From: Bacteroidales bacterium UBA1181
GTDB taxonomy: Bacteria; Bacteroidota; Bacteroidia; Bacteroidales; Paludibacteraceae
Assembly (NCBI GenBank): GCA_002310215.1
Contig: DBYR01000013.1
Location: forward strand, 111,791 to 175,790
Direction: 5' to 3'
Length of the DNA: 64,000 nt
Part shown: positions 45,024 through 54,954 of the stretch, piece by piece
Numbering within the stretch: position 1 is the stretch's first letter
Layout: each line of letters starts with the position of its first letter
The notes under the pieces: model-generated
Database searches by the model: none
What the model saw: the letters and a program-made list of their open reading frames with translations, nothing else
Told to the model about the DNA's origin: nothing
Program-made: the position numbers and the translations under genes

Positions 45024-45824
45024 ATGGGCAAGGAGAGCACGTTATTTAACCGGCTTACCCTTCTTTTGGGGAGGGAGACGATGGATGTCATCAGCAAGAA
45101 AAGAGTCATTATTTTTGGTGTTGGTGGCGTGGGTAGTTGGTGCGCCGAAAGTTTAGTGCGCAGTGGCATCAGCCATCTCACGATCGTCGATAGCGATAGG
45201 ATATGCGTCACAAACGTCAATCGACAGTTACAAGCGACAAGCAAGACGGTCGGCCTTGTAAAGGTTAACGTACTGAAGGATAGATTATTGGATATCAATC
45301 CACAAGCTGAGATCGAGGCAATTCAGGAGATCTATTCCGCAGAGAACGACCCGATGTTCCATCTTGAGGAATATGACTACATCATTGATGCCATTGACAG
45401 TCTGGAGAACAAAGTTCACTTGATATTGCGCGCCACGGAGTGCCCAGGGAAGTTTTTTTCTGCGATGGGAGCCGCACTTAAGATTGACCCGACACAGGTT
45501 CAGGTGGCGGATTTCTGGAAGGTTCATGGATGTCCGTTGGCTCGGGCTATTCGGAAAAAATTTAAGCGCATAGATAAATATCCTCGGAAAAAATTCCTTT
45601 GCGTCTTCTCGCCGGAGTTGCTATCCAACAAAGGAGAAGCATCCACCTGCGGGACAAGCGCATGCATATGTCCCAAGTCGGCCCTCATCACCGGCAACCC
45701 CAACCTCGTCAACCACGAGTGGTGTTCCTCAAAAGCGCAAATCAACGGGACCACGGCGCATATAACAGCCATCTTCGGATTTACCATAGCTGGATTGGTG
45801 ATGCAGGATATCGCTCAAGTATAA
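45024..45824 (+). CDS. tcdA: tRNA threonylcarbamoyladenosine dehydratase (TcdA)
   Basis: 266 aa. ThiF/E1-like fold with the ATP-binding loop IIFGVGGVGSWCAESLVRSG (about 29-48), DSDRICVTNVNRQ, and the Cys-rich region STCGTSACICP. It cyclises t6A37 of ANN-decoding tRNAs to ct6A in an ATP-dependent reaction. Length matches E. coli TcdA (268 aa). It stands alone on its strand, 81 bp after the esterase gene. Being E1-like, it was considered as partner for the E2-like protein at 40602 and rejected. Confidence 0.93.
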   Translation: MGKESTLFNRLTLLLGRETMDVISKKRVIIFGVGGVGSWCAESLVRSGISHLTIVDSDRICVTNVNRQLQATSKTVGLVKVNVLKDRLLDINPQAEIEAIQEIYSAENDPMFHLEEYDYIIDAIDSLENKVHLILRATECPGKFFSAMGAALKIDPTQVQVADFWKVHGCPLARAIRKKFKRIDKYPRKKFLCVFSPELLSNKGEASTCGTSACICPKSALITGNPNLVNHEWCSSKAQINGTTAHITAIFGFTIAGLVMQDIAQV

Positions 45825-46016
45825 TTGTCTTCGGATATAATCGTAGGAGTAGTGTATCCTGCGAATCAGCAATTATCCGGATAGAACATCGTGTGGTAAA
45901 AACGAGGGGATATAGGACGAACGCAATATGATCCGCCTATTATACTGAAAGAACAAACAATTTTTTGCATATTTAATATTAATAGAAAAAACACAATAGA
46001 AACGCGAAATATTTTT

Positions 46017-46024
46017 TATTTTTG
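46017..46024 (+). promoter_or_regulatory. -7 box before the giant T9SS protein
   Basis: TATTTTTG, fitting TAnnTTTG, 86 bp before the ATG. Nothing else is recognisable in the 285 bp after tcdA. Confidence 0.5.
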
Positions 46025-46109
46025 TACAAGAGAGACATCGTGCACTTTCCTTACGGGAGGAAATCATGCGCAACTGCTTGTAAAAGAAAACTTTAATGAT
46101 CGTCAGTGT

Positions 46110-49100
46110 ATGTGGATAAAAAAATATATTACTGGATTTTTGGGTGCGATATTTATATCGTTGGGAGCCTCTTCCCAGGATATCTTCATCGACGGAGCAA
46201 GCAGCTCATTGGGAGGATTTATCTGTGGCGAATCGCACACCATCCAATTATCGGATCCGCAGACGTGGGGCATCACCTTCACAACCCCCTATTGCCTATG
46301 GCAACGATCGGACAATAACGGCACATCATGGCAGAACATCGTCGAGAGCGGGACGAACACCACCTCTATCGATGTGGTCAACTACGACGGCACGAAACAA
46401 CTATACCGAGTCATCATTGGCGAATCGGAAACGGTTGCGAGCGATTACGCCAGATATGGGGTCGCGACTGGAGTGATTTCGGTGCCCAACTTCGTCAGCA
46501 TGCAATGCGACCCTACCATCTGTGGCGATGGGGAGAACCGCCTTGTGGTTTGGAAGGAGGACTTCAAGAGCGTGCCGAGGGGCGAAAGAAGAGAGTGCGC
46601 AGATGTAAGAACCAGAAAATTCGCAGGACGATACAACACGAGTTACAGTACAAATATAGGCGACAGCTGTTATGCCATCGTATCCCACTCGGAGGATGGT
46701 TCTACCTCATCATACGATTGGTTCTCTGGCGGCACAGACCATACCGGCAACAAGGATGGTGGCTTCTTATTGATCAACAACCCTGACCGTTCATGGAATG
46801 AACACGAACTCATCTTCGAGAAAAAGATCGATTTTGACTTATGTTCCGACACGTGGTACTATTTTTCCATGTATGCCATGTGCGTCACGGGTGGCTTCAT
46901 CAAAAACCCCAATGCCACTGGCGCCTATCCGAATTTCTTGTTCGAAATCATTGGAGAAGACGGAACCACGGTTTTGGCGTCTAATCAGTCAGGGGAGGTC
47001 CCCGTTTCAGTCTATGGTATTTCAACGTGGATCAACTATGGCGTCAGCTTTAACTCGGGGAACAATCGGAACGTGACGCTACGGATCTATGACGATGCGG
47101 AGAAGGGTGTGGGTGGCGACGATATGGCCATCGACGACATATCCCTAATCGCTTGCGAAAAGCCTATTCCAGAGGCTATTCTCAGCGTTGGACAGGAGCA
47201 GGACAAGGAGGGAATCTGCGGCGAAACCGCACAACTGACGTTATCAGACATGTCACAATGGGAGGCCTTGCTGCCTGACGTTTACTGTGTCTGGCAAACC
47301 TCCGATGATGGCGGGGCCACATGGACCAACATGCCGGAAAGCGGCGAGAAGGTCTACTCCGTCGAGGTGCCTTTCCAGAAATCGGACGAGGGCATGCGCT
47401 ACCGTGTGATCATCGCGAAGGACCAAACCTCCGGACTATTCATCGCGGACCACGGTTTTTCGGACGATGCCTGCTCCCTCTACAAAATCAGCAATGTCTC
47501 CACGCTCACTTGCCACTGCGCGACGCCTCAAATCTTCGTCACCGCCAGCAGCTCATTTTTCTGCACGGACCCGGTAGAACTCTCCGCCACGGTGAACAAT
47601 GGCGTGGCGGTGGATAGCATCTCATGGAGCCAACAGGACGTCAGCACAGGGGATTGGGTCGCTATCGCAGACCAGCAAGGGTCTTCCATCTCTGTATTCG
47701 ACCAAATAGAGAGACACTATTGCGCCGTGGCTTGGAATGACACCTGCCATTCCGACTCGGTGTTCATCACGATAAAAGAGAGCCACACGGACAGTGTGCC
47801 GCTAAAAATAACAGGAGATGGAACGATCTGCGAAAATGGCTCGACGACGCTCATCCTGACGGGCAACGCCCTCGACCAAATCACTTGGATGAAGAGGGAG
47901 GAGGGGGAGAGTGATTTCTCTCCTTTGGGTGCCGCTGACGCTCCGCAAACAACGGTCAGCCCAAGTAAGACCACCTACTACCGCGCAGAGTCCGCCGTCC
48001 TCCCTGGCCAGTGCATCCAAGGCATCTCCGACACGTTCACCGTGAAGGTGGATGTCCCTGCCACACTCACCCTCGCATCATCCGCCAGTGCGGTCTGCGT
48101 GAACGATGATGTGACCCTCTCGGCAAGCTATGGCACAGCCACCGCCATCGTCTGGGAGAAGAAGGAGGAGGGTGAAACCGCCTTCGCGGACTTCTCCACC
48201 GACCTCATCCAACAGCAGGTCGTCAACCCTACACACAAAACCACCTACCGCATCCGCTCCGCACAGAGCAGTGCTTGTCCGGAGAGCGTTTCGGACGAGG
48301 TGACGGTCTCCACGGAAGATTCCCTGAGGGTCTCTGTAGAGCCTATCGAAACGACACTCTGCGAAGGAACGGCGGTGAGCCTAAAGGCCTCCGTCACGGG
48401 TACGCCCGCATCCGTCACATGGGAGAAGCAAGCAGGCGGACAGACCTCCGTCCTGGCCAACGACAAGGAGGCCACAGACACGCCAACACAATCCTGCGAA
48501 TACACGGTGACAGCAGCCGGACAGCTCTGCCCGGACGCTACCCAAAGCCTCTCCGTCACAGTGGACAACCAAGCATCGCTAACCTTGAGCGCCTCCGCCA
48601 ATGCGGTCTGCGTGAACGATAACGTGACCCTCTCGGCAAGCTATGGCACAGCCACCGCCATCGTCTGGGAGAAGAAGGAGGAGGGCGAAACCGCCTTCGC
48701 GGACTTCTCCACCGACCTCACCCAACAGCAGGTAGTCAACCCTGCGCACAAGACCACCTACCGCATCCGCTCCGCACAGAGCAGTGCTTGTCCGAAGAGC
48801 GTTTCGGACGAGGTGACCATCTCCACGGAAGACTCCCTGCGGGTCTCTGTAGAGCCTATCCAAACGACACTCTGCGAAGGCACGGCGGTGAGCCTGAAAG
48901 CCTCCGTCACGGGTACGCCCGCATCCATCACGTGGGAGAAGCAAGTAGGCGGACAGACCTCCGTTTTGGCCAATGACAAGGAGACCACAGACACGCCTGC
49001 CCAATCTTGCGAATACACGGTGACGGCAGCCGGACAGCTCTGCCCGGACGCTACCCAAAGCCTCTCCGTCACAGTGGACAACCAGGCGACACTGACGTTG

Positions 49101-51620
49101 AGCGCCTCCGCCAATGCGGTCTGCGTGAACGATAATGTGACCCTCTCGGCAAGCTATGGCACAGCGACCGCCATCGCCTGGGAGAAGAAGGAGGAAGGAG
49201 AAACCGCCTTTGCGGATTTCTCCACCGACCTCATCCAACAGCAGGTTGTCAACCCTGCGCACAAGACCACCTACCGCATCCGCTCCGCACAGAACAATGC
49301 CTGTCCGGAGAGCTATTCGGACGAGGTGACCATCACCACGGAAGACTCCCTGCGGGTCTCTGTAGAGCCTATCGAAACAACACTCTGCGAAGGCACGGCG
49401 GTGAGCCTGAAGGCCTCCGTCACGGGTACACCCGCATCCATCACGTGGGAGAAGCAGGTGGGCGGACAGACCTCCGTTTTGGCCAATGACAAAGAGACCA
49501 CAGACACGCCTGCCCAATCTTGCGAATACACGGTGACAGCAGCCGGACAGCTCTGCCCGGACGCTACCCAAAGCCTCTCCGTCACAGTGGACAACCAGGC
49601 GACACTGACGTTGAGTGCCTCCGCTAATGCGGTCTGCGTAAACGACAACGTGACCCTCTCGGCAAGCTATGGCACAGCCACCGCCATCGTCTGGGAGAAG
49701 AAGGAGGAAGGCGAAACCGCCTTTGCGGACTTCTCCACCGACCTCACCCAACAGCAGGTAGTCAACCCTACGCACAAGACCACCTACCGCATCCGCTCCG
49801 CGCAGAACAATGCTTGTCCGGAGAGCTATTCGGATGAGGTGACGGTCACCACGGAAGACTCCCTGCGCATGAACCTTCAACCTATTGCGGAGACAGTCAA
49901 GGAAGGGAATAGTGTTAGCCTCAAGGCAACTATTGTCCAAGGCACCCCGACATCGTTCACATGGGAGAAGGAAACCGACTCAGGGAAGAGCACGTTAGGC
50001 ACACAATACGAGGCGACTGACACGCCAAGCGAAAACAGCACCTACATCGCCACCGTCCATGCGACGTATTGCCCTGAGGTGACCCTTAGCCAAAGCATCA
50101 TCTTCAAGCCACTGATTATCCTTAGCCTATCGTCCGCAGTGGATACGATATGCGAAGGCGAGGAAGTGGTGCTCACCGCCAGCTATGGAGTGGCAGAGGG
50201 TATTGCATGGGAAAAACAGGAGGAGGGATCCTCTGGTTACGAGGAATTCGCCACTGACTTAACCACGCAGAAGAATGTGACACCAATGGTGACAACCCGC
50301 TACAGAATACGCTACACAGGAGATGATGTGGTCTACTCCAACGATGTCACCATCCATGTGGTGAAACCAGTTGAAGTCGAACTTACAGGAGATGAGTCCA
50401 CATGTAAGGGAAGTGACTACACCATTAACTTCCGCATAAAGAACGGGCAGGATGTATCATCCGTCACCCTATACGAATCCGTCAATGGAGAGATCGTCAA
50501 CCGGGAAAAGATTGAAGGATATAGTTCGGGCGACTACAACGGGGCCTCCCTCTATACCCTCAAGGAAGAGACCTCCTTCAGCATGAAGGCCATTGCCAAC
50601 CATTGCCATGAGGTGGAGGCCACCCACACCGTAACAATCGACACGGTCCCTGACCACTATGAACTGACTGCTTCGTCAGACTCGATCTGTAGAGGCGACA
50701 TTGTGGAACTCTCCACAGACTTCCCGTTCTCGGCGAACAATCTGTTGTTATCCGCGACATCCGCCACAACGGGTCACCCGGAGGAGATCTACATGGCTTC
50801 CGACAAGGAGAGTTTCAATCCAGATGAGACCACCAACTACACCCTTATCCCACGCACGGAGAAGGGGTGCATAGGGGAAAAGAAGGAACTCACCATCCAT
50901 GTGTTCGAGCCAACGGAAGGCACGACGAAGGACACGATGGTCTGCATCGGGGAGCGCGCCTTCCTGCGTGTGAATGATGGTGCTGCTGACAACCGATATG
51001 TCTGGTCCACCTCCCCTGAATTCACCGATACCATCGCCATAGGCAACAGACAGGAGGTGTTCCCGGAAGAGACTACCACCTACTACGTGAAGGCGACAAA
51101 CGGTACGTGCGAAAAGCAACTAGAGCAGACGATACACGTTGCGCCGCAACCCAATATTATCGTGAATCAGGAAGAGGCGCAGATCATCACCCTCGAAGGG
51201 GAAGGCGGAACAGCCCCTTATCTCTTCGACTTGGGCTCAGGATTCGAACAGACAAACACAATCACACCAGTGGTTCCCGGCTGGACCTATACCGCCAAGG
51301 TCAAAGACGAGAAGGGCTGCGTCGGCGAAATGACCTTCGTGGCGGAACGTCATGATCTGATTATCCCTGAATACTTCACACCTCAGGGCGATGGAACCAA
51401 CGACACATGGAAGATCATCAACTTGAATAGATATGCCAACGTGAGAGTATCCATCTTCGACCGACATGGCAAGAAACTCTTCGAGTCGACAGACCCTGAG
51501 CAAGAGTGGGACGGAACATACAATGGCTATGCCTTGCCTTCGGAGGATTATTGGTATATCATCAACCTTTATGACACAAGGGTAACATACAAGGGACATT
51601 TCACGTTAATACGAAACTAA
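46110..51620 (+). CDS. Giant secreted Ig-like repeat protein with T9SS type B (CHU_C) domain
   Basis: 1836 aa. Signal peptide 1-22. The N-terminal half holds jelly-roll-like and Ig-like domains (about 25-640). From about 651 to 1254 lie three and a half units of 171 aa, each made of two Ig-like subdomains (CVNDNVTLSASYGTATAI..WEKKEEGE and LCEGTAVSLKASVTGTPAS.TWEKQ). More divergent Ig-like domains follow (about 1255-1745). The end, LIIPEYFTPQGDGTNDTWKI....YANVRVSIFDRHGKKLFES, is the gliding-motility-associated CHU_C domain used for T9SS type B export. Cys pairs recur in each unit. It is probably a long surface adhesin or stalk. Confidence 0.88.
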   Translation: MWIKKYITGFLGAIFISLGASSQDIFIDGASSSLGGFICGESHTIQLSDPQTWGITFTTPYCLWQRSDNNGTSWQNIVESGTNTTSIDVVNYDGTKQLYRVIIGESETVASDYARYGVATGVISVPNFVSMQCDPTICGDGENRLVVWKEDFKSVPRGERRECADVRTRKFAGRYNTSYSTNIGDSCYAIVSHSEDGSTSSYDWFSGGTDHTGNKDGGFLLINNPDRSWNEHELIFEKKIDFDLCSDTWYYFSMYAMCVTGGFIKNPNATGAYPNFLFEIIGEDGTTVLASNQSGEVPVSVYGISTWINYGVSFNSGNNRNVTLRIYDDAEKGVGGDDMAIDDISLIACEKPIPEAILSVGQEQDKEGICGETAQLTLSDMSQWEALLPDVYCVWQTSDDGGATWTNMPESGEKVYSVEVPFQKSDEGMRYRVIIAKDQTSGLFIADHGFSDDACSLYKISNVSTLTCHCATPQIFVTASSSFFCTDPVELSATVNNGVAVDSISWSQQDVSTGDWVAIADQQGSSISVFDQIERHYCAVAWNDTCHSDSVFITIKESHTDSVPLKITGDGTICENGSTTLILTGNALDQITWMKREEGESDFSPLGAADAPQTTVSPSKTTYYRAESAVLPGQCIQGISDTFTVKVDVPATLTLASSASAVCVNDDVTLSASYGTATAIVWEKKEEGETAFADFSTDLIQQQVVNPTHKTTYRIRSAQSSACPESVSDEVTVSTEDSLRVSVEPIETTLCEGTAVSLKASVTGTPASVTWEKQAGGQTSVLANDKEATDTPTQSCEYTVTAAGQLCPDATQSLSVTVDNQASLTLSASANAVCVNDNVTLSASYGTATAIVWEKKEEGETAFADFSTDLTQQQVVNPAHKTTYRIRSAQSSACPKSVSDEVTISTEDSLRVSVEPIQTTLCEGTAVSLKASVTGTPASITWEKQVGGQTSVLANDKETTDTPAQSCEYTVTAAGQLCPDATQSLSVTVDNQATLTLSASANAVCVNDNVTLSASYGTATAIAWEKKEEGETAFADFSTDLIQQQVVNPAHKTTYRIRSAQNNACPESYSDEVTITTEDSLRVSVEPIETTLCEGTAVSLKASVTGTPASITWEKQVGGQTSVLANDKETTDTPAQSCEYTVTAAGQLCPDATQSLSVTVDNQATLTLSASANAVCVNDNVTLSASYGTATAIVWEKKEEGETAFADFSTDLTQQQVVNPTHKTTYRIRSAQNNACPESYSDEVTVTTEDSLRMNLQPIAETVKEGNSVSLKATIVQGTPTSFTWEKETDSGKSTLGTQYEATDTPSENSTYIATVHATYCPEVTLSQSIIFKPLIILSLSSAVDTICEGEEVVLTASYGVAEGIAWEKQEEGSSGYEEFATDLTTQKNVTPMVTTRYRIRYTGDDVVYSNDVTIHVVKPVEVELTGDESTCKGSDYTINFRIKNGQDVSSVTLYESVNGEIVNREKIEGYSSGDYNGASLYTLKEETSFSMKAIANHCHEVEATHTVTIDTVPDHYELTASSDSICRGDIVELSTDFPFSANNLLLSATSATTGHPEEIYMASDKESFNPDETTNYTLIPRTEKGCIGEKKELTIHVFEPTEGTTKDTMVCIGERAFLRVNDGAADNRYVWSTSPEFTDTIAIGNRQEVFPEETTTYYVKATNGTCEKQLEQTIHVAPQPNIIVNQEEAQIITLEGEGGTAPYLFDLGSGFEQTNTITPVVPGWTYTAKVKDEKGCVGEMTFVAERHDLIIPEYFTPQGDGTNDTWKIINLNRYANVRVSIFDRHGKKLFESTDPEQEWDGTYNGYALPSEDYWYIINLYDTRVTYKGHFTLIRN
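48062..49870 (+). repeat. 513-bp tandem repeats inside the giant surface protein gene
   Basis: Units start near 48062, 48574, 49087 and 49600, a period of 513 bp (171 codons), with DNA near-identity over long stretches. The last unit is half length before divergence. High DNA identity predicts copy-number change by recombination and assembly errors. Confidence 0.9.
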
Positions 51621-51642
51621 GGAATTATAGAGAATCATTATT

Positions 51643-52038
51643 ATGGAATATATCTTTGAATACGAATTTGAGGTGCGCGACTACGAGTGCGATGTGCAGG
51701 GTATTGTAAATAACGCTAATTATCAGCATTATATGGAGCATGCGAGGCACCGCTACATCCAGACGATCGGTTTGGACTTCATGGAGCTGACCAACGCCGG
51801 GGTCATCCTCGTCGTCGCAAAGGCTGAGCTGCAATACAAGCAACCGTTGAAGAGCAACGACAAGTTCGTCTGCCGCCTCAACGTGAAGAAGGAGGGTATC
51901 CGTTATGTTTTCTATGAGGATATTTACCGTCTATCCGACAATAAGCTTTGTACACAAGGTAAATTCGACATCGTCTCCGTCATCAATGGTAGACTAAAGA
52001 CTTCGGAGATCGTCGACAAGGCACTCTTCGGTGAATAA
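51643..52038 (+). CDS. Acyl-CoA thioesterase, 4HBT hotdog family (YbgC-like)
   Basis: 131 aa single hotdog domain. The opening YEFEVRDYECDVQGIVNNANYQHYMEHARHRY follows the 4HBT pattern (V...D.D..G.VNN..Y..Y.E..R), with the conserved Asp at about residue 16. It hydrolyses acyl-CoA or 4-hydroxybenzoyl-CoA-like thioesters; the physiological substrate is not evident. It lies 22 bp after the giant protein and is convergent with the regulator gene. Confidence 0.88.
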   Translation: MEYIFEYEFEVRDYECDVQGIVNNANYQHYMEHARHRYIQTIGLDFMELTNAGVILVVAKAELQYKQPLKSNDKFVCRLNVKKEGIRYVFYEDIYRLSDNKLCTQGKFDIVSVINGRLKTSEIVDKALFGE

Positions 52039-52051
52039 TTAGTTATTACGA

Positions 52052-54817
52052 TTAACTATCTGATTGATCCTTCTCCTTCTTCTGCGAAGGAGGATAGCCA
52101 AAGTATTCCTTGTACTTGCGGCTGAAGTAGTATGGACTGCTGAAGCCCGTCGTGAAGGCCACCTCTTTGACTGGCAAGTTCGTGGTCCGCAACATCTCGT
52201 CCGCCTTCTTCAAGCGATGGACACCGATCATCTCCACCGGTGTTTGCTCCGTCAGCGGTTTCAGCCTACGGATGAGGGTGGATTTGCTGGTGGACATCTC
52301 CTTGGCCAGCTCCTCCACGGAGAATTCAGGGTTCATGTAGTTGCGCTCTATGACCTCCATCACCTGCGCCATGAACGGGTCGACGGCTGGTTCCTGCGTT
52401 GCATCATCCTCCTGTCCTTGGGACTCCGTCGCATGCGCTGTAGCATCCCCGGATGTGTTTGCCACTGGTTTTTCCACATAGACTACTTTGTGCCTCTTCT
52501 TTCCATACATCCAATATAGGAAGGCCAATAGGGCAAGCACCACCAGGTTGATGAACCACCATGATCTCCACCAAGTCGAAACGACGGTGATTGGCAGCAT
52601 CAAGTGGGTGGCTTGATCCTCGTCCCCTAACTCATAGACAGATAGTTCCAGTTCATATTTCCCTGCGGGAAGATGGTCCAGAACCACCTCCCTCCTGCCG
52701 TTCAGATTCTTCCATGTACTATCTACCCCCTTGAGGCGGTAGGTGCAAACAACATCCAGTCCCGAAAGGGAGACCACATCGAAGGCGATATGCGTTTCCA
52801 AGTTGCTCTCCTTCAGGCGGAGCTTGCCATCCCGCAAAGATAGTCTGAGGGATTGTCCATCGCCCCCTTTCCCGGTCACGTCAGACCATGCCAAGAACCT
52901 GATGGTTCCGGAAGAGCCCATCTGATTAGGGTTCAGCATGATGAAACCATTGGAGCACCCGAAGAACATATTGCCCTTCGAACTCTCATAAATGGCGCGG
53001 GACTGGAAAAAGAGCTTCCCGTATTTGTCCATCGGGAGCGGAATGGTCCTGTAAGTTTTTTCCTTCAGGTTGACCCTATAGATGCCCGCCGTACCGTCGC
53101 ACCACAGGAACCCCTGTTTGTCGAAGTAGACGGAGACGTATTTCGCGGTAGGCAGATAGTCCAAAAGGCTCATCGTCCCATCTTTCTTGGAGACACGGAA
53201 GACACCGTAGTTGGAGGCGACGTAAAGGTTCCCCTCCGCATCGCAGTGCCCGTCGACGAATATGCATGGTTCCGTCGTGTTAGGGGGAGTCTTCCACGAG
53301 AAGAAACGCATTCCTGCACTATCGCAACGCCAGACGTTATAAGGGGAAATCACCCACATCATACCATCCGGTGCCTCCTCCATATCGTCGATCCAACGAT
53401 CGATGATATCCTCATTCACCACGAAAGATTTCTTCTCCCATGTGCCGTCCGTGTGGCGCACATAGACACCGTCTCCTTGTGTGGCGACCCAGATTTCTCC
53501 ATTACGTAAGTGGCGCACGCATTTAGAGCTATTGACCGTATTCTCCAATCCGTTGTACCTGAGGGGTGACACCCTTCCATCCTCCGAGACGATACCGATG
53601 CCACCGAACCAGGAGGAAACCAGCGATTCGTTCCCCCTCCAACGACAAAAGGAGAGGATGCTCCTTCCCATGCAGGAGAAGCCATCCAAGTATTGCATGA
53701 ACTTGCCTTCGCCCGTCACCAGATAGGCGCCGGAGCCATCCGTCCCCACGAATATATTGCCGTCGGGACGTTCTAGGAAACAAGAGGCATCCACGTTCGG
53801 ATAGCCCATTTCGGACGAATGGAAAATCTTAGAGCTGTTCTCCGCTTGATAACGGAACAGACCATTCACCTGTGTGCCGATCCAAATGCTATGGTCTGAA
53901 TCCTCGAACAGGGCATGAACTTTCTTCAGGTCCTCATCCCCCTCATAGGATTTCACCTCGACAAATTTCCCGAAGTGGTCCATCCGCCACAAACCATCTC
54001 CCCACGTGCCTAACCAGACACGCTCCTTCGTGTCTTTCAGCATGATGGATACGTTCTTGAATGGCGTATTCAGTTCTTTGGCGACAGGCAATCCTTCCCC
54101 AGGAATATCAAATAGCCAAACACCCCCCATGTTGGTGGAGACCAGAACGCGGGCAGAGTCCAGCTCTAGAATCGAGGAGACTGGCGCCTTGTCCTTGGAG
54201 AGCGAATAAAGCTTCAGTTCCTCCCCTTGGGAAGAGAAGAGATGAAGCCCGTCGAAAGAGCCTACCCAAAGATTACCTAACCTATCTTCATAAAAGGATT
54301 GTACGAGCAACTGACTCGTGGTGCCTGTCAAAAGCGAGTCCTCCGAAAAACGATTCCGCAACGTGTCATACGGGAAGATGCCGCTTGTGGTCAAGAGTAG
54401 ACTCCTTCCATCCCGCAATCGGGAGAAACCTGTCACGGACTTCACGTACTTCTCCATCAATTCAGGGAAACGTCGGTTTAGGAACGTATCGGCAGCGATC
54501 TCGTAAGTCTGCAACATGCCATGATCCCCACCAAAGAGAATCTCTCCCGATATGGAGCTCGTCAGGCAACTTACGCTATTCTGCATCAAACCTCCTCGTT
54601 TCTTGGAGTAGTTCTTGAAATATGTGCCGTCGAACCGGCTCACCCCGTCCTGCGTGGCGACCCATATAAATCCGTTGCTGTCTTGTCCGATTCCTAAGAC
54701 AAAGTCACAGCACAACCCATCCTTTGTCCTATAATGGTCAAAACACAAATGCTCACTCGCACACAGCATGTGGCAAGAGAAAAGCATCGAAAAAACTATA
54801 AGCAACCTAAAACACAT
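52052..54817 (-). CDS. Membrane one-component regulator: reg_prop propeller, Y_Y_Y, AraC HTH, no kinase
   Basis: 921 aa. Signal peptide 1-20. Periplasmic two-component-regulator propeller repeats (about 25-650, many W-V-GT..GL.. blades such as GNLWVGSFDGLHLF and IWIGTQVNGLFRY), a Y_Y_Y domain (about 670-745, YRLKGVDSTWKNL to LPAGKYELEL), and one membrane helix (about 755-775). An acidic linker then leads to an AraC-type HTH domain (about 815-915, FSVEELAKEMSTSKSTLIRRLK and VAFTTGFSSPYYFSRKYKEYFG). The histidine kinase and receiver domains of hybrid two-component systems are absent, so signal transfer from propeller to HTH must be direct. It probably senses an oligosaccharide. A minus-strand TATTTTTG box lies at 54837-54844. 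Confidence 0.9.
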   Translation of the reverse strand: MCFRLLIVFSMLFSCHMLCASEHLCFDHYRTKDGLCCDFVLGIGQDSNGFIWVATQDGVSRFDGTYFKNYSKKRGGLMQNSVSCLTSSISGEILFGGDHGMLQTYEIAADTFLNRRFPELMEKYVKSVTGFSRLRDGRSLLLTTSGIFPYDTLRNRFSEDSLLTGTTSQLLVQSFYEDRLGNLWVGSFDGLHLFSSQGEELKLYSLSKDKAPVSSILELDSARVLVSTNMGGVWLFDIPGEGLPVAKELNTPFKNVSIMLKDTKERVWLGTWGDGLWRMDHFGKFVEVKSYEGDEDLKKVHALFEDSDHSIWIGTQVNGLFRYQAENSSKIFHSSEMGYPNVDASCFLERPDGNIFVGTDGSGAYLVTGEGKFMQYLDGFSCMGRSILSFCRWRGNESLVSSWFGGIGIVSEDGRVSPLRYNGLENTVNSSKCVRHLRNGEIWVATQGDGVYVRHTDGTWEKKSFVVNEDIIDRWIDDMEEAPDGMMWVISPYNVWRCDSAGMRFFSWKTPPNTTEPCIFVDGHCDAEGNLYVASNYGVFRVSKKDGTMSLLDYLPTAKYVSVYFDKQGFLWCDGTAGIYRVNLKEKTYRTIPLPMDKYGKLFFQSRAIYESSKGNMFFGCSNGFIMLNPNQMGSSGTIRFLAWSDVTGKGGDGQSLRLSLRDGKLRLKESNLETHIAFDVVSLSGLDVVCTYRLKGVDSTWKNLNGRREVVLDHLPAGKYELELSVYELGDEDQATHLMLPITVVSTWWRSWWFINLVVLALLAFLYWMYGKKRHKVVYVEKPVANTSGDATAHATESQGQEDDATQEPAVDPFMAQVMEVIERNYMNPEFSVEELAKEMSTSKSTLIRRLKPLTEQTPVEMIGVHRLKKADEMLRTTNLPVKEVAFTTGFSSPYYFSRKYKEYFGYPPSQKKEKDQSDS

Positions 54818-54954
54818 AAACTAAAAGAAGCGCTACAAAAATAATTTTTTTCTTTCTCTTTTCCACGCCCCAACTTCCTATTTTTGAGAAATCAAGGCAC
54901 AAAACGGAAACATTTTTTAGCGGTTCGGACGCTTTGGTTTTGCTATCTATGTGT

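Noticed and set aside
45024..45824. E1-like (ThiF-fold) gene considered as partner of the E2-like protein
   Set aside because: Sequence and length match the housekeeping tRNA enzyme TcdA, and the gene is 4 kb away behind unrelated CAZyme genes.
48579..49940. Long antisense open frame (453 codons) opposite the 513-bp repeats
   Set aside because: It is a shadow of the repetitive, GC-biased coding frame of the giant surface protein; its translation is low-complexity and mirrors the repeat period.
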